DNA of 64,000 bases. It comes from an uncultured Pelagibacteraceae bacterium (GTDB lineage: Bacteria > Pseudomonadota > Alphaproteobacteria > Pelagibacterales > Pelagibacteraceae). Location: contig CACHQX010000002.1 of the NCBI GenBank assembly GCA_902582235.1, positions 1-64,000 on the forward strand, given 5' to 3'. Positions 17,689-27,467 of this stretch are shown here, piece after piece. A model generated the notes under the pieces. The model did no database searches. It had not been told where the DNA came from and saw nothing but the letters and a program-made list of their open reading frames with translations. Positions within the stretch are counted from its first letter, which is position 1, and every line of letters begins with the position of its first letter. A program made the translations under genes and the position numbers.

Positions 17689-20600
17689 TCAATGAATAGT
17701 TGTTGAAATTCCTTGATTCTTTATGAGATTCACAGTTTTTCTATCAATTAACCGCTTATCTTTAAGTTTTACTTTATACGCCTTATCACTTGATACTATA
17801 TTAATGTTTACCTCAACATCTCCACCCTTTTTTAACATTTTAGATAGTATGTGGACTTCATCGACATTTTTAACTTTAAAACTTATTGAATTAATTGGTT
17901 TATTAATAAGATCGTCTAATGAAATTATCTTTTTAACATTTAATCTCATAGATTGAGGCTCATTTTGCTTAGTAATTTTTTGGATAGTCAAAATAACTGA
18001 ATTTCCCTCTTTAATCTGAGCTCTATTTAATTCAAAAGTGTCAGAAAAAACAAATAATTCAAATATGCTTGATTGATCAGAAAATTTAATTATTGCGTAT
18101 GATGTTCCCTTTTGTGTTTTCTTTTCTTGAATTTTTAGAATAGTTGCAGCAACTGATCCCTCACTAATTTCTTTATCTTCATTAACATTTTTGTAAGAGA
18201 GTATGTTAAATTCTTTAAATATATCTTGGTATTGGTTAAGTGGATGGTCTGAAATAAAAAAACCAATAGTTTCAAATTCTTTAGCCATTTTTTCTTGAAA
18301 ACTCCATTCACCAAAATTATCAACAATATCGCAGTTATTAGATTCTTCATTATTAGAAAATAGATCGATTTGATTTAAAGACTTGTTTTCAAAAATATTT
18401 TTTGATTTAGATATTAAACTAGATATTGATTCAAAAATTGATTTCCTCTCTTTAAAAATATTATCAAATGCACCTGCTTTTGTAAGAGCCTCCATTTGAA
18501 GTTTGTTTATATCTTTCGGATTTACTCTATTTATAAAGTCATTTAAGGATTTAAATTTGCCATTATTTTCCCTTTCTTTGACTATATTAGAGATTGCCTC
18601 ATACCCAACATTTTTTAAAGCACCTAAAGAATAATAAAAGTTTTTTGTATCAGAATAAAAATCGGCATTACATAAATTTATATCAGGTGCTATTATATTT
18701 ATATTGAGTCTTTTTAGTTCCTCATAAAACTCTCCTAATTTTTTTTGATTTGACATTTCCATTGACATTGATGCAGCAAAAAATTCGTTAGTAAAATGTG
18801 TTTTTAAATATGCTGTTTGATAAGCTATTATAGCATAAGCTGCTGCGTGGCTTTTATTAAAACCATATTCTGCAAATGGTTCGATCTTTAAAAAAATACC
18901 TGCAGCAATATCTTTTTGTATGCCATTTTGATATGCTCCATCTATAAATCTTGCCTTCTGTTTTTCTAATTCTGCTCTTTTCTTTTTTCCCATTGCACGT
19001 CTAAGAATATCTGCTTCACCTGCTGTAAAACCTGATAAAACTTGTGCGATTTGCATTACCTGTTCTTGATAAATAATTACACCATATGTTGACTTTAAAA
19101 TGTTTTCCAATTTTGGATGCAAATAATCTGGTATTCTTTTTCCGTGCTTACAATCATTATAAATTGGAATATTGCTCATAGGGCCTGGTCTATAAAGAGC
19201 AACTAATGCTATAATGTCCTCTAATCTATTTGGTCTCATTTGCGTAAGAGCATCTCTCATTCCAGCACTTTCAAGTTGAAATAGACCGACAGTTCTACCT
19301 GATGACAGCAAATCAAAAACTGTTTGATCCTCATAATTAATTTTTTCTATATTAAAATCAATTTTTTTTTTATTCAGAAGTTTAATGGTATTGTTTATTA
19401 CGGTAAGTGTCTTTAAACCCAAGAAATCAAATTTAATAAGACCAGAATTTTCAGCAGAATACATATCAAACTGAGTGGAAGGCAAAAGTAAATTAGATGA
19501 GCTATCTTTATATAACGGAACGGTGTCAATTAATTTTTTATCAGCGATTACTACACCAGCTGCATGTGTTGCAAAATTTCTATTTAGACCCTCTAGTTTA
19601 AGGGAGAGTTTAATAAGTTTATCGACCCTTTTATCCTCATTTATAATTTTTTGTAATCTTGGCTCTGAATTTATACATTCAGTTAAACTCATTGGTCTTG
19701 AAGGATCAAAAGGAATCATTTTGCATATGCTATCAACAAAGCCATATGGAAGACCCATTACTCTGCCTACATCCCTTATAACCATCCTGGCCTTTAATTT
19801 GCCAAATGTAATAATATGAGCTACTGAGCCTTTATATTTTTTATTAAGATACTCAAAAACCAAATCACGTTTTTCCTCGCAAAAATCTATATCAAAATCA
19901 GGCATAGAGATACGATCTGGGTTTAAAAATCTTTCAAAAATTAGATTAAAATGAATTGGGTCTACATCAGTAATTTGTAGACACCATGCTACTAATGATC
20001 CAGCCCCAGACCCTCTTCCTGGTCCAACAGGTATATAATTTTTTTTTGCCCATGTGATGTAATCAGATACAATTAAAAAATAACTAGAATAATTCATCTC
20101 ACATATAATATTAAGTTCGTGATCTAATCTTTTCTTGTATTTCAAAAATTTTTCACCTTTTAAACTTTCATCTTTAAATCTCTCCTTAAACTTTTTAATT
20201 AACCCATCGTTTGCATCTTTTTTTAGTTGATCATCAGATGAAATGTCATTATTTGAGTTTATATCTGGCAATAATGGCTTAGAATGTTCAGGTCTGAAGC
20301 TACATCTTAATGGTAAATTATAATTATTTTCCAAAGCTTCGGGCAGATCACTGAATATTTTTCTCATCTCGTCGTCACTTTTTAAATAATGGTTATCTGT
20401 AAGTTTGATTCTTTGTTTATCATTAATATAATTTTTTGAACCAATGCAAAGTAATGCATCGTGTGCTTCGCTCATTTCTTTATGTAAATAATAAACCTCA
20501 TTAGTTGCTATTATTGGAGCATTAATTTTTTTTGAAACAGATAAATTAAAGTTTTCAAAATTTTTTTCGTTCAAATCACCATGTCTTTGAATTTCAATAT

Positions 20601-21096
20601 AGAAGTTATCACCAGAATTTTTCCTTAAAGAATCATAAAGTTTTTCAAGCTCATCAACTCTACCTTTTTGAAAAAGAGCACCTGATAAATTGTTAATACC
20701 TCCTGATAGAATTATTAAATTTTTAGAGCAATTAAATAATAATTCTATTTTACAATGTGGATCATTTATATCAGAATTCTCAAGAAAAGATTTAGATGAC
20801 AAATTAATCAGTTCTTTGTAACCAGCGCTGTTTTTAGCAATAATAGGTAATGATCCAATTATATCATTAAATTTAAACTTAATCTGGGATCCAATTATAG
20901 GCTGAGTTTTAGACTTTGAAATTTGTTCTGAGAATTCTAGAGATCCGCACAAATTTGAAGTATCTGAAATTCCAATAGCTTTAACCTTATTTTCTTTACA
21001 ATATTTACTAAGCTCATCGATTTTTATTGCACCTTCACAAATAGAATATTGAGTATGAATTTTTAAGTGATTAAATGTTTTCTTAGATTTTTCCAT
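17689..21096 (-). CDS. dnaE: DNA polymerase III α subunit
   Basis: Replicative polymerase catalytic subunit. PHP domain at the N-terminus (HLKIHTQYSICEGA, with ISDTSN), polymerase palm with PDFDIDFCEEKR carrying the catalytic Asp pair, GPGRGSGAGS, the fingers (YRPGPM, YQEQVMQIAQ), then a helix-hairpin-helix and an OB-fold near the C-terminus. About 1135 residues, normal for DnaE1. I use the ATG before EKSKKTF; an ATG 21 bases further upstream (21117) adds MVKSKPL and would lengthen the overlap with lolD from 14 to 35 bases. Last gene of the 22-gene nuoA-dnaE run. Confidence 0.95.
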   Translation of the reverse strand: MEKSKKTFNHLKIHTQYSICEGAIKIDELSKYCKENKVKAIGISDTSNLCGSLEFSEQISKSKTQPIIGSQIKFKFNDIIGSLPIIAKNSAGYKELINLSSKSFLENSDINDPHCKIELLFNCSKNLIILSGGINNLSGALFQKGRVDELEKLYDSLRKNSGDNFYIEIQRHGDLNEKNFENFNLSVSKKINAPIIATNEVYYLHKEMSEAHDALLCIGSKNYINDKQRIKLTDNHYLKSDDEMRKIFSDLPEALENNYNLPLRCSFRPEHSKPLLPDINSNNDISSDDQLKKDANDGLIKKFKERFKDESLKGEKFLKYKKRLDHELNIICEMNYSSYFLIVSDYITWAKKNYIPVGPGRGSGAGSLVAWCLQITDVDPIHFNLIFERFLNPDRISMPDFDIDFCEEKRDLVFEYLNKKYKGSVAHIITFGKLKARMVIRDVGRVMGLPYGFVDSICKMIPFDPSRPMSLTECINSEPRLQKIINEDKRVDKLIKLSLKLEGLNRNFATHAAGVVIADKKLIDTVPLYKDSSSNLLLPSTQFDMYSAENSGLIKFDFLGLKTLTVINNTIKLLNKKKIDFNIEKINYEDQTVFDLLSSGRTVGLFQLESAGMRDALTQMRPNRLEDIIALVALYRPGPMSNIPIYNDCKHGKRIPDYLHPKLENILKSTYGVIIYQEQVMQIAQVLSGFTAGEADILRRAMGKKKRAELEKQKARFIDGAYQNGIQKDIAAGIFLKIEPFAEYGFNKSHAAAYAIIAYQTAYLKTHFTNEFFAASMSMEMSNQKKLGEFYEELKRLNINIIAPDINLCNADFYSDTKNFYYSLGALKNVGYEAISNIVKERENNGKFKSLNDFINRVNPKDINKLQMEALTKAGAFDNIFKERKSIFESISSLISKSKNIFENKSLNQIDLFSNNEESNNCDIVDNFGEWSFQEKMAKEFETIGFFISDHPLNQYQDIFKEFNILSYKNVNEDKEISEGSVAATILKIQEKKTQKGTSYAIIKFSDQSSIFELFVFSDTFELNRAQIKEGNSVILTIQKITKQNEPQSMRLNVKKIISLDDLINKPINSISFKVKNVDEVHILSKMLKKGGDVEVNINIVSSDKAYKVKLKDKRLIDRKTVNLIKNQGISTTIH

Positions 21097-21766
21097 TAAC
21101 GGTTTTGATTTTACCATTACTTAAGGAAATTTTATAGTCTGCTTTGTTGGCAAAAAATCTATTATGAGTTGCAAATATAATGACACGATCTTTGTTCTTA
21201 AGTTTAAATAATAAATTAAATATTTGATCTGCGTTTTCATGATCTAAACTTCCTGTCGGTTCGTCTGCTAATACTATTCTGGGTTTATTTACTATTGCTC
21301 TCGATATAGCAATTCTTTGCAACTCTCCTCCTGATAGTTCTGATGGGTAATGATTAGTCCTATCTTTTAAGCCAACTTTTTGAATAATTTTTAATGATTC
21401 TTTTTCTGCTATTTTCTGATTTTTATTAGCAGCTAAGCTAGCTAAGCAAACATTTTCTATAGCTGTAAAATCAGGTAGTAAATTTTTCTCTTGGTAGACA
21501 ATTCCAATATTATTAGATCTAATTTTATCATTAATCTCAATTTCGTTGTGATTTATATTTTGACTATCAATTTTGATATTTCCGGATGATGGTCTATCTA
21601 TTAAAGATAATAAATTGAGTAATGTGGATTTTCCAGATCCAGAAGGCCCTGATAATGAATAAATTTTTCCTTTTTTGAATTTGAAATTTAGATTTTTAAG
21701 CACAGTAATCTTTTTTTGATTATCAAATGTCTTTGAAATATTGTTTAGTTCTATAATATTATTCAT
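21083..21766 (-). CDS. lolD: Lipoprotein-releasing ABC transporter ATPase LolD
   Basis: ATPase of the LolCDE-type machine that extracts outer-membrane lipoproteins from the inner membrane. Walker A GPSGSGKST is at residues 40-48, the signature is LSGGELQRIAISRA, Walker B is IVLADEPTG and the H-loop is FATHN. 227 residues. It overlaps lolC by 8 bases, which fixes its partner. The last 11 residues hold a small internal repeat (NGKIK, NGKI). Confidence 0.94.
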   Translation of the reverse strand: MNNIIELNNISKTFDNQKKITVLKNLNFKFKKGKIYSLSGPSGSGKSTLLNLLSLIDRPSSGNIKIDSQNINHNEIEINDKIRSNNIGIVYQEKNLLPDFTAIENVCLASLAANKNQKIAEKESLKIIQKVGLKDRTNHYPSELSGGELQRIAISRAIVNKPRIVLADEPTGSLDHENADQIFNLLFKLKNKDRVIIFATHNRFFANKADYKISLSNGKIKTVNGKI

Positions 21767-22988
21767 ATTTTAATGATTTAATTGTATCTAATTTTGCTGC
21801 TTTAGTTGCAGGGTATATTGAGACTAAACAAGTCATTATAATTGAACAACTTGAAATCAAAAATATTGACCAAAAATCTATCTGATATGGTATCGTGCTT
21901 AAAAAATATATTTCCTCTGGAAATAAACTTATATTAAAGACATTGCTAATTAGCATTCTAATTTCCTCAACATAAAGAGAGAAAGTTACGCCTATAACAA
22001 CTCCCATAATTGTTGCTAAAAATCCTATTAAAAATCCAATAAAAAAAAATATTTTTCGAATAGAAAAGTTAGAAACACCTATTGATTTTAATATAGCAAT
22101 TTCCCTAGTTTTATTTTTTACTAAAATAGTAAGACCCGAAATAATGTTAAAGGCAGCTACTATAATTATTAAGGATAATATTATGAACATAACATTTCTC
22201 TCTACTTTTAAAGCAGAAAATAATGGTTTGTTTAGATCTGACCAGGTAAATATATATTCGTCAGTAAAAATCGACAACAGTTTTTCACGATAAATCTCAA
22301 TTTTGTCAGGTTTATATAAATAAACCTCTAAGAAATTATTTTCTTTTTTTAAATCAAACAAACCTTGTAGATCTTTAAGATTAATAAACACAACAGAACT
22401 ATTAAACTCAGCAAACCTACTATCAAATATAGAATCAATTTTAAAAGTTTTTTGTCGAGGTATAGATCCAATAAGTGTATTTTCACCAGAAGGCGAAATT
22501 ATTGAAATCTGGTCACCAATTTTTAATTCAAGGTCATAACTTAAATCGCTTCCTATCGATATATTGTCCTTTAAAATCTTTTTATTACCTCTAAAATATT
22601 TATTGCTTACAATATTTAGTTTTTGAAAGTCATTTTCAGAATAGCCTCTAACTAAAATACCTTTAGTAATTTCATCATTTAAAAGTATTCCCTCTCCATT
22701 ATTACTTAGTATCAAATTTGAAGATATATTTTGTAAAAATTCGTTGTCTATTTTTTTTTGTTCTATTTTTTTTTCATAGGGTTTCACGATTACGTGTGCG
22801 TTGAAATTGGTTATTTTGTTTATCAACTCTGACCTAAATCCATTCATTACAGACATAACTATAATTAAAACTGCCACACCTAAACTTATGCCCAAGAATG
22901 AAAATAAAGTGATGATATTTAAAAAACCATCTTTTTTTCTAGTTTTAAGATATCTAAAAATTATTTTTTTTTCTAAAGTTGAAATCAA
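21759..22988 (-). CDS. lolC: Lipoprotein-releasing ABC transporter permease LolC/E type
   Basis: Membrane subunit of the Lol release complex: one N-terminal transmembrane helix (about 22-48), a large periplasmic domain (about 50-265), then three C-terminal helices, the MacB/FtsX layout. 409 residues. Alphaproteobacteria normally encode a single permease here that serves as both LolC and LolE, and only one is present. It overlaps proS by 4 bases and lolD by 8. Confidence 0.92.
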   Translation of the reverse strand: MISTLEKKIIFRYLKTRKKDGFLNIITLFSFLGISLGVAVLIIVMSVMNGFRSELINKITNFNAHVIVKPYEKKIEQKKIDNEFLQNISSNLILSNNGEGILLNDEITKGILVRGYSENDFQKLNIVSNKYFRGNKKILKDNISIGSDLSYDLELKIGDQISIISPSGENTLIGSIPRQKTFKIDSIFDSRFAEFNSSVVFINLKDLQGLFDLKKENNFLEVYLYKPDKIEIYREKLLSIFTDEYIFTWSDLNKPLFSALKVERNVMFIILSLIIIVAAFNIISGLTILVKNKTREIAILKSIGVSNFSIRKIFFFIGFLIGFLATIMGVVIGVTFSLYVEEIRMLISNVFNISLFPEEIYFLSTIPYQIDFWSIFLISSCSIIMTCLVSIYPATKAAKLDTIKSLKYE

Positions 22989-24313
22989 TTTATTTTTTTG
23001 GATTTAATGAAATTAAGGGCTTCTTCAAGACTTGTCATCTTGCTATCGTTCCCCACTTCTTTAAACTCAACTTTATTTTTATCAGGATTTTTTCCAATTA
23101 GAATTTGATATGGAATTCCAATTAAATTAAATTTTTTTAACTTTCCTGAAAAATTTTCATCTGTATCATCTAAAACTGTTTCAATGTTATTCTGTTCTAA
23201 AAAATTTTTTACTTTAATACCCATTTCGATACTTGTAGTGTCATTTTTAGAAGCAAAACAAATGATTGCACATTCAAAGGGAGAAACTGATACTGGCCAT
23301 TTCATGACTTCATTTTTCTCATCAAAATTTGCCTCAATTAAGGCACCAACTAATCTTGAAACTCCTATTCCATAAGAACCCATTTTTACAAAAATTTTAC
23401 TACCATCTTTATCAACAGCAGCATTCATTGGTTTAGAATACTTATCACCAAAGTAAAAAATATGACCGACTTCAATACCTTTGGTCTCTAACTGATTTTT
23501 TTTCTCAACCTTTTTGTTGAACTCATTATTGTCAATTTTCTCATCTGTGACAGCATAAAATTTATCATATTCAAGTCTTAGTTTTTTTAAAGATTCCTTT
23601 TCTAACTTATAATTATCATGATTTACTTCAAAAATTCTTTTGTCAGTGTAAATTTTACTTTCACCTGTCTCAGCTAAAATAATAAATTCGTGTGACAAAC
23701 TCCCTCCAATTGGACCTGTTTCAGCTCTCATCGGTATTGCTGATAACTCTAATCTCTTAAAAGTTTTTAAATATGACAGAAAAAATTTGTTATATGAAAA
23801 TTCTGCATCATCATCACTAAGGTCAAATGAATATGCATCTTTCATAAAAAATTCTCTACATCTCATTATCCCAAATCTTGGTCTTAGTTCATCTCTAAAT
23901 TTCCATTGAATATGATACAGTAATTGAGGAAGTGATTTATATGATTTTATACTATTTCTAAAAATATCTGTAACTAGCTCTTCATTAGTTGGGCCATATA
24001 AAATTTCTCTGTTCTGCCTATCTTTAATTCTGAGCATCTCCTCTCCATAATCCTCATATCGTCCACTTTCTTTCCAAATTTCGGAGGACTGTATTGTTGG
24101 CATCAATATTTCTTGGGCACCTATTTTATTTTGTTCCTCTCTAACTATTTGTTCAATTTTTTTCATCACTTTAAAGCCAAGGGGAAGCCAAGAGTAAATA
24201 CCTGCTGATGATTGTTTAATCATTCCTAACCTCAACATTAGTTTGTGTGATTTAATTTTTGCCTCAGAAGGATAGTTTTTTAATAATGGAATAAATGATT
24301 TTGATAAAAACAT
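22985..24313 (-). CDS. proS: Prolyl-tRNA synthetase, short alphaproteobacterial type
   Basis: Class II synthetase charging tRNA-Pro. Motif 1 (LPLGFKVMKKIE), motif 2 (RFGIMRCREFFMKDAYSF) and motif 3 (GSYGIGVSRLVGA) are present. At 442 residues it lacks the roughly 180-residue editing insertion of the E. coli enzyme, which is normal in alphaproteobacteria; mischarged Ala-tRNA-Pro would need a stand-alone editor that is not in the window. It sits between the DUF1467 gene and lolC. Confidence 0.95.
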   Translation of the reverse strand: MFLSKSFIPLLKNYPSEAKIKSHKLMLRLGMIKQSSAGIYSWLPLGFKVMKKIEQIVREEQNKIGAQEILMPTIQSSEIWKESGRYEDYGEEMLRIKDRQNREILYGPTNEELVTDIFRNSIKSYKSLPQLLYHIQWKFRDELRPRFGIMRCREFFMKDAYSFDLSDDDAEFSYNKFFLSYLKTFKRLELSAIPMRAETGPIGGSLSHEFIILAETGESKIYTDKRIFEVNHDNYKLEKESLKKLRLEYDKFYAVTDEKIDNNEFNKKVEKKNQLETKGIEVGHIFYFGDKYSKPMNAAVDKDGSKIFVKMGSYGIGVSRLVGALIEANFDEKNEVMKWPVSVSPFECAIICFASKNDTTSIEMGIKVKNFLEQNNIETVLDDTDENFSGKLKKFNLIGIPYQILIGKNPDKNKVEFKEVGNDSKMTSLEEALNFIKSKKIN

Positions 24314-24561
24314 TATGTAATTAGATTCCTTAAATTAAGATAATCATACTTTACTAATAGAAATATACCTATAAAAATTATTGATGTAATCAAAGTTGTA
24401 TATAATAGTTTTTTTATTAATTTAGGGTTTTCGGGAGCTCCAGGATCAACACCCTCAACGAAATTTTTTTGATTTCGATCTACATCTACTGGCAGCAACG
24501 AAAAGAAAACTATCCACCATATAAGAACATATATAATAATCGAACCAGTTAAATTCATCAA
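24313..24561 (-). CDS. DUF1467 family small membrane protein
   Basis: 82-residue protein with two predicted membrane helices (about 6-22 and 52-70) joined by a loop containing LPVDVDRNQ and VEGVDPGAPENP. The helix-loop-helix shape, the conserved proline/aspartate loop and the place between rnj and proS identify DUF1467, a family of unknown function confined mainly to alphaproteobacteria. It overlaps rnj by 4 bases and proS by 1, so it is cotranscribed with both. Confidence 0.85.
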   Translation of the reverse strand: MMNLTGSIIIYVLIWWIVFFSLLPVDVDRNQKNFVEGVDPGAPENPKLIKKLLYTTLITSIIFIGIFLLVKYDYLNLRNLIT

Positions 24562-26216
24562 ATTTGAACTATATTAATATTTGTAAAAGGTCTTTTGCCT
24601 ACTTTATTTTTTGTATATTTTTTACAAACACTTTTAAAAGCATCGATAGCATTTTCTTGCTGTCTGCTATTCGTTAAAGAAAATATTCTAGCTGTTTTTT
24701 CTATTTCATTTTCTAATCCAAATCTAAAATCTTCATAATCATTTATTGGGAGTCCCTTTACTGTCACAATTGGTCTGTCATGAATGTTACCTTTGGGTGT
24801 AACAAGAATTGTAACTTCCATCATTCCGTTTATGGAAAGATTTTTACGTTCTTTAATAGAATTTGAGTCCTCTTCAACACTAATGTTTCCATCTAAATAT
24901 ACTTTTCCTGCAGGTGCTTTATCATAAATAAAAGGTTTTTCAGCTGGAGCTAATTTAACAATATCACCATTCATAACTTTAACTGGATGGGGTATTTTCA
25001 TTTCCTTAGCAAAATTAATGTGCTCCTGCATATGTCTGTATTCTCCATGAACAGGTATTACTGATTTTGGTCTTATCCAAGTGTACATATCCTTTAACTC
25101 CTCCCTATTAGGATGACCGGATACATGTATAAATTCATCTTCTTCTGTAATCACTTCAATACCTTCAATAACTAATTTATTGTGTAATTTGGAAAGTTTT
25201 TTTTCATTTCCAGGTATTATTTTAGATGAAAAAATTGCAGTATCGCCATTTTCCATCATTACATCTGGATGGGTAAAATTCGATATTCTGCTCATTGCTC
25301 CCATAGGCTCTCCTTGAGTTCCAGTACATAAATAGACTATTTTGTCTCTTGAAATTTTTTTGGCATCTCTTGGATCAATAGGTTCAATTACATTTTTAAG
25401 ATACCCACATTGTCTAGCAGCTTTAAAAATTCTATGCATAGACCTTCCTACCAAAGAAATCTGTCTTCCTGTTTTCTGCGCACAAAAGAAAATAGTTTCC
25501 ATTCTAGCAACATTTGATGCAAAACAGGTGACTATTATTTTTTTTTTTAATCTTTCAAATATCTTTAATAAATTTTTTCTTACATCTATTTCTGAACCTG
25601 ATCTACCAATACTGAATATATTTGTTGAGTCACATATCATCGCCAAAACTCCTTCATCGCCAATTGATTTAAGTTTTTTAGAGTCTATTACATCTCCAAT
25701 TAATGGGTTTGGATCACACTTCCAATCACCAGTATGTAACACGCAGCCAAGTGGAGTTTTTATTTTCAGTCCGTTGGGTTCTAGAATAGAATGGGTCATA
25801 GTTATTAGCTCAATATCAAATGGTCCGAGTTTTATTTTACCTTTTAAATTTACAATCTTTAAAAAAGGGTGAATGTCTATTTTCTTTTCCTTAAACTTTT
25901 CAGTCACTAAAGCTGCAGTAAATGGAGTAGCATATATATTACATTTAAGTTCCGGCCAGATATGTGAAATCGCGCCAATGTGATCTTCATGAGCATGTGT
26001 AAGTACTATACCAAGTAATGAGTCTTTTTTATCAACTATAAAACCAGGATCAGGATATATTAGATCTATTCCTGGAACTGTATCATCAGCAAAGGTGACA
26101 CCAATATCTACAATAATCCACTTATGATTTTCTGGTTTACCGTAGGCAAAAAGATTTAAGTTCATGCCAATTTCACCTGATCCACCTAGTGGACAAAATA
26201 ATAATTCATCTTTCAT
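24558..26216 (-). CDS. rnj: Ribonuclease J
   Basis: Metallo-β-lactamase/β-CASP RNase with 5'-3' exonuclease and endonuclease activity, used in mRNA decay and rRNA maturation. The metal motif HAHEDH is at residues 74-79; LHTGDWK, the β-CASP segment and HVSGHPNREEL with IPVHGEYRHM follow. 552 residues. It lies between coaX and the DUF1467 gene, with 4-base overlaps at both ends. In this organism it may work beside RNase E, which is not in the window. Confidence 0.93.
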   Translation of the reverse strand: MKDELLFCPLGGSGEIGMNLNLFAYGKPENHKWIIVDIGVTFADDTVPGIDLIYPDPGFIVDKKDSLLGIVLTHAHEDHIGAISHIWPELKCNIYATPFTAALVTEKFKEKKIDIHPFLKIVNLKGKIKLGPFDIELITMTHSILEPNGLKIKTPLGCVLHTGDWKCDPNPLIGDVIDSKKLKSIGDEGVLAMICDSTNIFSIGRSGSEIDVRKNLLKIFERLKKKIIVTCFASNVARMETIFFCAQKTGRQISLVGRSMHRIFKAARQCGYLKNVIEPIDPRDAKKISRDKIVYLCTGTQGEPMGAMSRISNFTHPDVMMENGDTAIFSSKIIPGNEKKLSKLHNKLVIEGIEVITEEDEFIHVSGHPNREELKDMYTWIRPKSVIPVHGEYRHMQEHINFAKEMKIPHPVKVMNGDIVKLAPAEKPFIYDKAPAGKVYLDGNISVEEDSNSIKERKNLSINGMMEVTILVTPKGNIHDRPIVTVKGLPINDYEDFRFGLENEIEKTARIFSLTNSRQQENAIDAFKSVCKKYTKNKVGKRPFTNINIVQI

Positions 26217-26974
26217 TTGTTTAATATTTTATGAGCTTTTATTAATCCTTTTATTGTAAGATTTTTGTCGACTAAAACACTTAATCTTATATTTGTTTTA
26301 AATAAATGCGCAAGACCTCCTGTTAAAATAATCTTAAAATTTTTTTTGGTAATTTTTGAAATCTTAGAAATAATTTTTTCAATAAGCCCACTATATCCCC
26401 AATAAAAACCTGATACTACTGCCTGCTTTGTGTTTTTTCCAATAACTATTTTAGTTTGGCTTAAATTAATTTTTGGAATCAATTCTGCTTTTGATATCAA
26501 ATTTTTTAAAGAAAGATTAACTCCTGGAGCAATTATCCCACCCCAGTAAACATCTTTTATGATGACATCGAAGGTAGTAGCTGTTCCAAAATCTACAACT
26601 ATAAAATTATTTTTTTTATTAAAAACACTAATTGCATTTGCCAATCTATCTGATCCAATTTGTTTTTTATTAACTTTCAATTTAATTATTTTGTTTTTAT
26701 AAATATTCTTTAATTCAACTATTTTAATTTTTAATTCTCGTTCAAATACCTTCTTAATAATTCTAAAATTAGACGGAACTACACTACAAAAAACAGCTTT
26801 ATCCTTAATATAAAATTTTTTTAAAAATAAAACTTTTGATTTAATCTTGCTATAAATCATTTCGTTGCTTTTTATAATAATCTTTTTTTCGGTTTTGTTA
26901 TTTCTAAAAAATATTTTAGTCTCAGTATTACCGATATCACCAACCAAAATGTATTTTTTCTTAGATCGATTCAT
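26213..26974 (-). CDS. coaX: Type III pantothenate kinase
   Basis: First committed step of coenzyme A synthesis; actin-like ATPase fold. The phosphate-1 motif is VGDIGNTETK around residue 13, and IGSDRLANA, VVDFGTATTFD and GGIIAPG are the family's conserved blocks; 253 residues. It overlaps birA by 14 bases and rnj by 4, keeping the alphaproteobacterial nuoN-birA-coaX-rnj order. Confidence 0.94.
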   Translation of the reverse strand: MNRSKKKYILVGDIGNTETKIFFRNNKTEKKIIIKSNEMIYSKIKSKVLFLKKFYIKDKAVFCSVVPSNFRIIKKVFERELKIKIVELKNIYKNKIIKLKVNKKQIGSDRLANAISVFNKKNNFIVVDFGTATTFDVIIKDVYWGGIIAPGVNLSLKNLISKAELIPKINLSQTKIVIGKNTKQAVVSGFYWGYSGLIEKIISKISKITKKNFKIILTGGLAHLFKTNIRLSVLVDKNLTIKGLIKAHKILNK

Positions 26975-27467
26975 AGTTTAATTTAATTTCATTTAAGATT
27001 CTAATTTTATTTACTTTTTTTTTAGTAATTTCATACACGCTAGTAGTTTTGTAATTCTTGAATTTTGGACTCTTTAATAAGTTTAGGCCTATACCAACCA
27101 ACAAGTATTTAAGATTCTTGTTAAAAATTGTTTCCTGTAAAATTCCACAAATTTTATACTGTTTAAACAAAATATCGTTTGGTCTTTTAATTTTTAGATC
27201 GTGTTTTATATATTTTGATAAAACTTTTTTTATTATCAGGCAATTTTTATAATTAAACTTATTTAGATTTAGATTATTTGAAATTGAAAAAAAAATAGTT
27301 ACAAAAAGATTGCCCTTATAGGAAACCCATTTATTTCCATGCCTACCCCTGCCGGAGCTTTGTACATCGCTAGTAACTATTCCATTTTTAATTCCTGACC
27401 TAATTTTCCTAATAGCAATATCATTAGTGCTTTTTACTTTTTTGTATTTAAAAATTTTTAACTTCAT
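26961..27467 (-). CDS. birA: Biotin-protein ligase, truncated form
   Basis: Attaches biotin to the acetyl-CoA carboxylase carrier. The catalytic core shows STNDIA, SSGRGRHGNKW, KRPNDI, CGILQE and GIGLNL. At 168 residues it stops soon after the core: the usual C-terminal SH3-like domain and last catalytic strands (about 70-80 residues) are missing, and the N-terminal DNA-binding domain is absent as in other monofunctional ligases. The coaX start overlaps its last codons, so no extra coding sequence fits here. Likely a minimal but functional ligase, since biotinylation is essential; activity is inferred. Confidence 0.85.
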   Translation of the reverse strand: MKLKIFKYKKVKSTNDIAIRKIRSGIKNGIVTSDVQSSGRGRHGNKWVSYKGNLFVTIFFSISNNLNLNKFNYKNCLIIKKVLSKYIKHDLKIKRPNDILFKQYKICGILQETIFNKNLKYLLVGIGLNLLKSPKFKNYKTTSVYEITKKKVNKIRILNEIKLNYESI

